Shown: one piece after another, positions 1-4,741 of the stretch | Position numbering within the stretch: the first letter of the stretch is position 1 | How the letters are laid out: each line of letters opens with the position of its first letter | From: an uncultured Zoogloea sp. | Lineage (GTDB): Bacteria; Pseudomonadota; Gammaproteobacteria; Burkholderiales; Rhodocyclaceae | Length of the DNA: 5,007 nucleotides | Assembly (NCBI GenBank): GCA_937967645.1 | Contig: CALBTT010000162.1 | Location: 1-5,007 of the forward strand | Direction of reading: 5' to 3' | Translations under genes and position numbers: made by a program | The notes under the pieces: generated by a model | Seen by the model: the letters and a program-made list of their open reading frames with translations, nothing else | What the model was told of the DNA's origin: nothing | Databases searched by the model: none

Positions 1-480
1 ATCGCCACCACCAAGGCCCAGCGCAAGCTGTTCTTCAACCTGCGCAGCATGAAGAACAGCAGCAACGCCCTGCAGGGCGAGGAAGTGCTCGCCGTGGCCC
101 AGCAGCTCGGCGTGAAGCCCGAGGAGGTCCGCGAGATGGAGACCCGCCTGGCGGGACAGGAAGTGGCCCTCGAAGCCGGACCGGAGGACGAGGAGGAGCG
201 TTTTGCCCCCATCGCCTACCTGGCCGACCCCGATGCGGAGCCCTCCGAAGTGCTGGCCCAGCGGCAGGCGGCCCGCCTCAAGGACGTCGGCCTGCACGAA
301 GCCCTCGCCACACTGGATGACCGCAGCCGCGCCATCGTGCAGCGGCGCTGGCTGACCGAGGGTGACGCCGCCACCCTGCACGAGCTGGCCGCCGAATACG
401 GTGTATCTGCCGAACGGATCCGTCAGATCGAAGCCAAGGCCATGCAGAAGATGCGCACCCAGCTGGCCGCCCTGGCCTGA
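1..480 (+). CDS. rpoH: RNA polymerase heat-shock sigma factor RpoH (sigma-32), 3' part only
   Basis: This is the C-terminal 159 residues of the heat-shock sigma factor, which directs RNA polymerase to chaperone and protease promoters. The frame is open from base 1, so the start and the region-2 core-binding and -10 recognition domains lie outside the window; the family is usually about 280-300 residues. The first residues contain QRKLFFNLR, the 'RpoH box' that separates sigma-32 from other sigma-70 family members. An acidic, less conserved stretch follows at about codons 60-68, then region 4 with DDRSRAIVQRRWL and a helix-turn-helix (TLHELAAEYGVSAERIRQ, about codons 125-142) that would read the -35 element. 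An ATG at base 49 could open a shorter frame, but the RpoH box lies upstream of it in the same frame, so it is an internal Met. The gene ends with TGA and is followed by an intrinsic terminator. The next gene is convergent and not part of the operon. Identification is very secure. Confidence 0.96.
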   Translation: MATTKAQRKLFFNLRSMKNSSNALQGEEVLAVAQQLGVKPEEVREMETRLAGQEVALEAGPEDEEERFAPIAYLADPDAEPSEVLAQRQAARLKDVGLHEALATLDDRSRAIVQRRWLTEGDAATLHELAAEYGVSAERIRQIEAKAMQKMRTQLAALA

Positions 481-508
481 CCGGCCCCGGGGTACCTGGC
501 CACGCAAC

Positions 509-535
509 AAGGGCGACCCGCGGGTCGCCCTTTTT
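509..535 (+). terminator. Rho-independent terminator after rpoH, between convergent genes
   Basis: A perfect inverted repeat, gggcgacccg/cgggtcgccc (511-530), is extended by AA/TT on the flanks and followed by a run of five T at 531-535. This GC-rich stem plus U-tract is a classic intrinsic terminator, 28 bases after the rpoH stop. It lies between convergent genes. Read from the minus strand, the tract after the stem is only TTGTTG, so it would be a weaker terminator for the SCO gene. No other terminator for that gene is visible between 536 and 560. Confidence 0.93.
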
Positions 536-560
536 CATTGCCCCGGCGTGGAGCCCGCGC

Positions 561-1169
561 TTACTGGCCGGCCAGCAGCTTGCCGAGATCGGCAGCGATC
601 ACCTCGGGCTTCTCCCCGTGCCGGATGTACAGCCTCAGCCGCCCCTGCGGATCGAAGGCGTAGGTCCCGGTGGAATGGTCGACCGTGTAGGCCTGGCCCT
701 TGGTGTCGCCCTGCTTCTGGTAGAACACCCGGAACTCCTTCGCCACCGCCTCGGTGGCGGGCAGATCACCCCTCAAACCGATGAAGCGGGCATCGAAGGC
801 CGGCACGTACTGGGCCAGCAGGGCCTGGGTGTCGCGCTCCGGATCGACCGTCACGAACAGGACCTGGACGCGCTGCGCATCCGGCCCCAGCTGGCGCATC
901 ACCTCCGCCATGGTCAGCAGATTGGTCGGGCAGATATCCGGACACTGGGTATATCCGAAGAACAGGGTCACCACCTTGCCGCGGAAATCAGCCAGGCTGC
1001 GCGGGGTACCGGTATGGTCGACCAGCCGGAAGTCCTTGGCATAGTTCGCGCCCGTGATGTCAGTCGCGACAAAGCCCTTCGCCCCCTGGCCTTCGCCCCC
1101 CGGTGAGCAGGCGCTCAGGCCGAGCATCAGCACCAACCCAGAAATGATGCATCGCAACATTAAAAGCAT
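561..1169 (-). CDS. SCO1/SenC/PrrC-family copper chaperone, lipoprotein
   Basis: This 202-residue protein has a thioredoxin-like fold. The family delivers copper to, or reduces the cysteines of, the CuA site of cytochrome c oxidase subunit II on the periplasmic side. A hydrophobic leader of about 20 residues ends in a lipobox (LSAC, Cys21), so it should be a lipoprotein anchored in a membrane. The copper ligands are visible: the CPDIC motif (Cys76 and Cys80) after FFGYTQ, and a distal His165 in VDHSTG. VTVDPERDT at about 107-114 is another family hallmark. The ATG at 1169 is preceded on the minus strand by AAAGGAAA (1183-1176), about eight bases away; Met4 is a possible alternative start. The gene is divergent from the cox cluster and converges on rpoH, so it has its own promoter, probably inside 1170-1299. 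The presence of coxB nearby fits a CuA assembly role. Several SCO paralogues often coexist, so no specific symbol is given. Confidence 0.95.
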   Translation of the reverse strand: MLLMLRCIISGLVLMLGLSACSPGGEGQGAKGFVATDITGANYAKDFRLVDHTGTPRSLADFRGKVVTLFFGYTQCPDICPTNLLTMAEVMRQLGPDAQRVQVLFVTVDPERDTQALLAQYVPAFDARFIGLRGDLPATEAVAKEFRVFYQKQGDTKGQAYTVDHSTGTYAFDPQGRLRLYIRHGEKPEVIAADLGKLLAGQ

Positions 1170-1201
1170 TTGTATTTTCCTTTAAAATCAGAAGCCTGCA
1201 T

Positions 1202-1213
1202 CACTTTCAAGTG
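1202..1213. repeat. Short dyad CACTT-TC-AAGTG in the divergent control region
   Basis: This is a perfect 5-bp inverted repeat with a 2-bp centre, overlapping a second palindrome, AGTGCACT (1210-1217), and flanked by TGCA on both sides (1197-1200 and 1217-1220). It lies 33 bases upstream of the SCO start codon and 87 bases upstream of the DUF2244 start. It could be an operator for an unknown regulator, but dyads this short also arise by chance. Confidence 0.3.
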
Positions 1214-1215
1214 CA

Positions 1216-1243
1216 CTGCAAAATCGACGAGCGATGCTACACT
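1216..1243 (+). promoter_or_regulatory. Possible weak sigma-70 promoter for the rightward cluster
   Basis: A TACACT hexamer (1238-1243; 4 of 6 matches to TATAAT) lies 16 bases downstream of CTGCAA (1216-1221; 3 of 6 matches to TTGACA). Transcription would begin near 1250, about 50 bases before the DUF2244 start codon. The FNR-like palindrome would then sit just downstream of the start point, where a bound regulator would be expected to block rather than activate. The match is poor and the call is tentative. Confidence 0.2.
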
Positions 1244-1254
1244 CCTCCCAGAAT

Positions 1255-1268
1255 TTGATCTGCGTCAA
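1255..1268. promoter_or_regulatory. FNR/ANR/DNR-type binding site (TTGAT-N4-GTCAA)
   Basis: The 14-mer TTGATctgcGTCAA differs at one position from the FNR consensus TTGAT-N4-ATCAA, and the symmetry extends by one further T/A pair on each side. Sites of this form are bound by FNR/ANR (oxygen-sensing) and DNR/NNR (nitric oxide-responsive) regulators in proteobacteria. The centre, 1261.5, is 38.5 bases before the DUF2244 start codon, so class II activation (site centred at -41.5) would place the transcript start inside the gene. Repression of the rightward cluster is therefore more natural. The centre is also about 92 bases from the SCO start, where class II activation would leave a leader of about 50 bases, but the matching -10 position (1232-1227, GCTCGT) is poor. 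Which gene it serves is unresolved. Confidence 0.6.
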
Positions 1269-1287
1269 AAAGTCGCAGACAGGGCCT

Positions 1288-1294
1288 GGAGGAG
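1288..1294 (+). promoter_or_regulatory. Ribosome-binding site deciding the DUF2244 start
   Basis: GGAGGAG lies five bases before the ATG at 1300 and is a near-perfect Shine-Dalgarno sequence. The frame is also open from an ATG at 1234, but that codon has no comparable site and the extra 22 residues would read through the FNR-like palindrome. The start is therefore set at 1300. Confidence 0.85.
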
Positions 1295-1299
1295 ACGCC

Positions 1300-1773
1300 A
1301 TGGCTATAACAACGATAGAAGCAGAGGGCGTGCATGAATGGCGTGCACGCCCTAACTGCTCTTTGAATCCCTTCGCCCGCCGACTCCTGATCGGCGGCGT
1401 CCTGTTTGCCAGCCTGCTCGTCAGTGGCGGCTTCCTGATTGCCGGCGCCTGGCTGGTCCTTCCCTTTGCCGGCGTGGAGCTGGCCGTTCTCTACATCGCC
1501 CTCCGCATCCTCGATCGCCGTGATCAGAGCAGCGAGACCGTTCGCCTCGAGGGCAGCCGGCTCAGCATCGTCAGCCATCTTCCCGGCCGCGACATCCACC
1601 ACGACTTCAACACCGGCTGGGCCCGCCTCAGCCTGGAGGCCGACACGGCCACGGGCCCCGACCCGCTGATCTGCATCCGCTCCCACGGGCGCTGCTGCCA
1701 GGTCGGCCACCTGATGACACCCGAGCAACGCTACCAGTTCTACGCAGATCTCTCACGCCGGCTACGCAGCTGA
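1300..1773 (+). CDS. DUF2244 family integral membrane protein
   Basis: This 157-residue protein resembles the DUF2244 family, whose function is not established to my knowledge. Visible family features are an N-terminal RPNCSLNP motif (about 18-25), two adjacent membrane helices (about 30-50 and 53-70) joined by GAWLVLPFAGVEL, and a cytoplasmic-looking C-terminal domain with a 'vrLeGsrLsI' beta-type stretch (81-90). The basic LDRRDQ after helix 2 suggests that both termini are cytoplasmic. Two adjacent cysteines (132-133) lie in the C-terminal domain. The start was chosen by the strong Shine-Dalgarno sequence at 1288-1294. The gene is 47 bases upstream of coxB on the same strand with no terminator between, so co-transcription and a role in oxidase assembly or respiration are plausible but inferred. 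The divergent SCO gene shares its upstream region. Confidence 0.85.
   Translation: MAITTIEAEGVHEWRARPNCSLNPFARRLLIGGVLFASLLVSGGFLIAGAWLVLPFAGVELAVLYIALRILDRRDQSSETVRLEGSRLSIVSHLPGRDIHHDFNTGWARLSLEADTATGPDPLICIRSHGRCCQVGHLMTPEQRYQFYADLSRRLRS
1325..1353 (+). repeat. Hairpin with embedded direct repeats inside the DUF2244 gene
   Basis: AGGGCGTGC (1325-1333) and GCACGCCCT (1345-1353) form a perfect 9-bp GC-rich inverted repeat around an 11-base loop. The same segment contains GGCGTGCA twice as a direct repeat (1327-1334 and 1340-1347). It begins 25 bases after the start codon, so a hairpin in the mRNA could influence early elongation or transcription pausing. No T-tract follows, so it is not an intrinsic terminator. 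Confidence 0.5.
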
Positions 1774-1807
1774 ACGTCGAGGGCCGCGCCGATCATCCCA
1801 CGAAAAG

Positions 1808-1813
1808 AAGAGG
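1808..1813 (+). promoter_or_regulatory. Ribosome-binding site supporting the TTG start of coxB
   Basis: AAGAGG lies seven bases before TTG at 1821. No ATG or GTG in the same frame lies between this site and the signal peptide; the next in-frame Met is residue 46, which would remove the signal peptide. A TTG start is therefore the best supported choice. Confidence 0.7.
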
Positions 1814-1820
1814 TAGAGAC

Positions 1821-2993
1821 TTGACGACACTCAACCGCACCCCAGCCAAGCTTTTCGCAGGAACCGGCCTGACCCTCGCAGCAGGCAGCGCGCTCGCCGA
1901 CTACACCTGGAACTTCCCCAAGCCCGTCACTCCCATCGGGCGCGATACCCTTTCGATGCACAACCAGTTCATGGTGATCATCACCGTGCTGTTCGTGGTC
2001 GTGTTCGCGATCATGGTGTATTCCATGATCAAGCACCGCAAGAGCACCGGCGCGGAGCCCGCCCGGTTCAGCGGCCCGGCCGGCGCCCTGCAGTGGTTCT
2101 GGGTGCTGGTGCCCTTCGGCATCCTGCTCTTCATCGACTTCGTGTTGATGGGCATCCCGGCCTTCCACGCCGTGATCGAGATGGAAGACACCCGCACCAA
2201 GGCCGACATGGTGCTCAAGGTCACCGGCCTGCAATGGAAGTGGAAGTACGAATACCCGGATTCGGGCATCCAGTTCGTCAGCACCCTCACCACCCCCCGC
2301 GAACAGATCGAGGGCAAGGAGGCCAAGGGCGAGCACTACCTGCTCGAGGTGGACAACGAGGTCGTACTGCCAGTCGGCAAGAAGGTCCGCATCCTGCTCA
2401 CCTCCACCGACGTGATCCACACCTGGTGGGTACCCCAGTTCGGCGTCAAGCGCGACGCCATCCCGGGCTTCCTGCGCGAAACCTGGGTGCGCATCGAAGA
2501 GCCCGGGGTCTATCGCGGCCAGTGCGCCGAGCTGTGCGGCAAGGATCACGGCTTCATGCCGGTGGTGGTCCGTGCCGTCCCCGAGGCCGAATACGCCGCC
2601 TGGGTGGACAAGAAGAAGGCCGAGATGGCCGCCGCCGCGGCCGGCGGCGACAGGACCTGGACCAAGGACGAGCTGATGGCCGCCGGCAAGGCCGCCTACG
2701 AGAAAAACTGCGCCGCCTGCCACCAACCCGAAGGCCAGGGCCTGCCCCCGGCCTTCCCGGCCCTCGCGGGCAGCAAGATCGTCAACGGCCCCCTGCTCTC
2801 GCCCGACGGCAAGCTGCTCCCCGACAGCCACGTGGATCGCGTGCTGAACGGCAAGACCGGCACCGCCATGCAGGCTTTCAAGGCCACCCTGTCCGATGCC
2901 GACCTGGCCGCCATCATCACCTATGAGCGCAACAGCTTCGGCAACACCAAGGGCGACATGATCCAGCCCGCCCAGATCAAGGCCCTTCGCTGA
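1821..2993 (+). CDS. coxB: Cytochrome c oxidase subunit II with fused C-terminal cytochrome c domain
   Basis: This 390-residue subunit receives electrons at the CuA centre and passes them to subunit I. The order is: a signal peptide (about 1-26, cleavage likely after ALA), two membrane helices (about 50-70 and 91-113), a periplasmic cupredoxin domain (about 130-262), an Ala-rich linker, and a class I cytochrome c domain (about 284-375). All CuA ligands are present: His200 (DVIHTWW), Cys235, Glu237, Cys239, His243 and Met246. The electron-entry Trp is Trp139 (LQWKW). Heme c attaches at CAACH (297-301), and Met350 is the probable axial ligand. The fused heme domain is of the caa3 kind. The start is TTG, as the next in-frame Met would lose the signal peptide. 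An oddity is that the Glu at the K-channel mouth (R. sphaeroides E101) aligns with Gln91, while an Asp (106) sits inside helix 2. The stop codon overlaps the coxA ribosome-binding site. Confidence 0.96.
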   Translation: MTTLNRTPAKLFAGTGLTLAAGSALADYTWNFPKPVTPIGRDTLSMHNQFMVIITVLFVVVFAIMVYSMIKHRKSTGAEPARFSGPAGALQWFWVLVPFGILLFIDFVLMGIPAFHAVIEMEDTRTKADMVLKVTGLQWKWKYEYPDSGIQFVSTLTTPREQIEGKEAKGEHYLLEVDNEVVLPVGKKVRILLTSTDVIHTWWVPQFGVKRDAIPGFLRETWVRIEEPGVYRGQCAELCGKDHGFMPVVVRAVPEAEYAAWVDKKKAEMAAAAAGGDRTWTKDELMAAGKAAYEKNCAACHQPEGQGLPPAFPALAGSKIVNGPLLSPDGKLLPDSHVDRVLNGKTGTAMQAFKATLSDADLAAIITYERNSFGNTKGDMIQPAQIKALR

Positions 2994-3003
2994 GGAGTCA
3001 CGG

Positions 3004-4608
3004 ATGAACACCGCCACCCACACCCTCGACCACCACGACGGCCACGGCCACCACCCCACCGGGCTGATGCGCTGGCTGACCACCACCAACCACAAGGACA
3101 TCGGCACGATGTACCTGACTTTCTCCCTGCTGATGTTCTTCCTCGGCGGGGCGATGATCCTGGGGGTTCGCGCCGAACTGTTCCAGCCCGGCCTGCAGTT
3201 GATGAAGCCAGAGTTCTTCAACCAGCTGATCGGCGTGCACGCCCTGGTGATGATCTTCGCGGCGCTGATGCCGGCCGCCACCGGCTTTGCCAACTGGATG
3301 ATCCCGCTGATGATCGGCGCCCCCGACATGGCCCTGCCGCGCCTCAACAACTGGGGCTTCTGGCTGCTGCCGCCGGCCGCCATGCTGCTCACCATGCCCT
3401 TCATCCTGGCCCTCTTCGGCATCGGCGACGGCGCGGTGGCCACCGGCTGGACGCTCTACGCGCCCCTGTCGGTGCAGGGCGGCATCGGGGTGGATTTTGC
3501 GATCTTCTCGATCCACATCCTGGGCATCAGCTCGATCATGGGCTCGATCAACATCATCGCCACCATCCTCAACATGCGCGCCCCGGGCATGACCCTGATG
3601 AAGATGCCGCTCTTCTGCTGGGGCTGGCTGGTGACTGCTGTGCTGCTCATCATCACCCTGCCGGTGCTGGCGGGCGGCGTCACCATGTTGCTCACCGACC
3701 GTCACTTCGGCACCCACTTCTTCAATGCCGCAGGCGGCGGTGACCCGATCCTGTTCCAGCACCTGTTCTGGTTCTTCGGTCACCCGGAGGTGTACATCCT
3801 GCTGCTGCCGGTATGGGGCCTGATGCCCCACGTCCTGTCCACCTTCACCCGCAAGCCCATCTACGGGCACACCGCCCAGGTGTGGTCCTTCATCGCCATC
3901 GGCGTGCTGGGCCTGATCGTGTGGGCCCACCACTTCCTGACCGCCGGCCTGCCGGTGCCGGCCCTGCTGTATTTCATGTACAGCACCATGTCGATCTCGC
4001 TGCCGCTGGCGGTGCTGTTCTTCTGCTGGATCGCCACCATGTGGCGAGGCGCGATGAGCTTCGAGACCCCGATGCTGTTCGCGGTGGGTTTCATCGTGCT
4101 GTTCGGCATCGCCGGCCTCACCGGCCTGGTGCTGGCCGACGTGGCCGCCGACGCCCAGTACCACCACAGCTACTTCGTGGTGGCCCACTTCCACTACGCC
4201 CTGTTCGCCGGCGGCATCATGGGGGTGATGACCGGCGTGTATTACTGGCTGCCCAAATGGACCGGCCACATGTACAGCGAGAAGCTCGGCAAGCTGCACT
4301 TCTGGCTCACCGTGATCAGCTTCAACTTCACCTTCATGCCCCAGTTCTTCCTGGGCCTGGCCGGCATGCCGCGGCGCATCCCCGACTACGCGCTGCAGTT
4401 CGCCGAGTTCAACGCCATCTCCACCGTCGGCGCCTTCGTGCTGGGCCTGTCCCAGCTGATCTTCGCCTACAACGTGTGGCGCTGCGTGAAGGGCGGCGAG
4501 AAGGCCAGCGACAGGGTCTGGGAAGGCACCAGCGGCCTCGAGTGGGAGCTCAGCTCGCCGCCGCCGCACCACTCCTGGGACATCCAGCCCGTCATCAAGA
4601 CCTCCTGA
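3004..4608 (+). CDS. coxA: Cytochrome c oxidase subunit I (A-type heme-copper oxidase) with an apparently lost K channel
   Basis: This 534-residue, roughly 12-helix catalytic subunit of an aa3-type oxidase normally reduces oxygen to water and pumps protons. Low-spin heme ligands are His79 and His397. CuB ligands are His260, His309 and His310, with Tyr264 in place for the His-Tyr crosslink. The high-spin heme ligand is His395. The D channel is intact (Asn97, Asp108, Asn115, Ser176-Ser177 and Glu262 in HPEVY), which places it in the A1 class. Propionate residues Asp383 and Arg457-Arg458 are kept. Positions equivalent to K-channel S299, T359, K362 and S365 (R. sphaeroides) are Pro275, Leu335, Leu338 and Cys341. 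The Mg-site Asp (D412) is His388. The N-terminus is His-rich. GAGGAG just upstream (2992-2997), overlapping the coxB stop, supports the ATG and translational coupling. There is no frameshift and the length is normal. Family membership is secure, but normal oxidase chemistry is not proven given the substitutions. Confidence 0.97.
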   Translation: MNTATHTLDHHDGHGHHPTGLMRWLTTTNHKDIGTMYLTFSLLMFFLGGAMILGVRAELFQPGLQLMKPEFFNQLIGVHALVMIFAALMPAATGFANWMIPLMIGAPDMALPRLNNWGFWLLPPAAMLLTMPFILALFGIGDGAVATGWTLYAPLSVQGGIGVDFAIFSIHILGISSIMGSINIIATILNMRAPGMTLMKMPLFCWGWLVTAVLLIITLPVLAGGVTMLLTDRHFGTHFFNAAGGGDPILFQHLFWFFGHPEVYILLLPVWGLMPHVLSTFTRKPIYGHTAQVWSFIAIGVLGLIVWAHHFLTAGLPVPALLYFMYSTMSISLPLAVLFFCWIATMWRGAMSFETPMLFAVGFIVLFGIAGLTGLVLADVAADAQYHHSYFVVAHFHYALFAGGIMGVMTGVYYWLPKWTGHMYSEKLGKLHFWLTVISFNFTFMPQFFLGLAGMPRRIPDYALQFAEFNAISTVGAFVLGLSQLIFAYNVWRCVKGGEKASDRVWEGTSGLEWELSSPPPHHSWDIQPVIKTS

Positions 4609-4618
4609 GGAGGACATC

Positions 4619-4735
4619 ATGCACCTGACCGATTCTGATCTCGCCAACCGCCGCCGGGCTTCGGCGCGCTTCGCCTGGCTGCTCGGCGCCGTGGCCGTGG
4701 GGCTCTACGTGGTCGGCTTCTTCATCGACCGCTGA
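4619..4735 (+). CDS. Small single-pass membrane protein, probable cytochrome oxidase small assembly protein
   Basis: This is a 38-residue protein with a polar N-terminus, a basic cluster (RRR at 11-13 and Arg17), one hydrophobic helix (about 18-36) and a short D-R tail. The positive-inside rule suggests a cytoplasmic N-terminus. GAGGAGG (4607-4613) overlaps the coxA stop codon and lies five bases before the ATG, and ctaG starts six bases after the stop, so the gene is embedded in the operon. Short membrane proteins at this exact place, between coxA and ctaG, are annotated in betaproteobacteria as cytochrome oxidase small assembly proteins. I infer the name from position, size and topology; there is no catalytic motif. 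The strong ribosome-binding site and tight coupling make translation likely. Confidence 0.8.
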   Translation: MHLTDSDLANRRRASARFAWLLGAVAVGLYVVGFFIDR

Positions 4736-4741
4736 CAGGCC

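Noticed and set aside
1234..1299. Upstream ATG giving a 179-residue DUF2244 protein
   Set aside because: It has no Shine-Dalgarno sequence, the extension resembles nothing in the family, and it would cover the FNR-like site. The ATG at 1300 has an excellent ribosome-binding site.
1325..1353. Intrinsic terminator or attenuator in the DUF2244 gene
   Set aside because: The stem is strong but no T-run follows, and the reading frame continues normally through it.
2093..2926. Second-frame open reading frame inside coxB
   Set aside because: Its Arg/Pro/His-rich low-complexity translation overlaps the catalytic coding frame completely, so it is a shadow.
1740..3443. Long antisense open frame (567 codons) opposite coxB and coxA
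   Set aside because: It is a product of the GC-rich codon bias of the real genes. It has no recognisable domain, low-complexity composition, and lies entirely against well-identified genes.
3004..4608. Subunit I as a nitric oxide reductase of the heme-copper superfamily (for example, the A-family-derived eNOR type)
   Set aside because: K-channel loss and the FNR/DNR-like site made this worth considering, but the active-site Tyr264 next to CuB ligand His260 is kept, as in oxygen reductases, and the D-channel is complete. It cannot be excluded without a phylogeny, but is not the preferred call.
3813..4628. Second-frame open reading frame inside coxA
   Set aside because: Same reason: an Arg/His/Pro-rich shadow frame without a ribosome-binding site or domain.
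2998..4647. Long antisense open frame (549 codons) opposite coxA
   Set aside because: It is rich in His, Gln, Gly and Glu with no membrane helices or motifs, typical of a reverse-strand shadow of a membrane protein gene.
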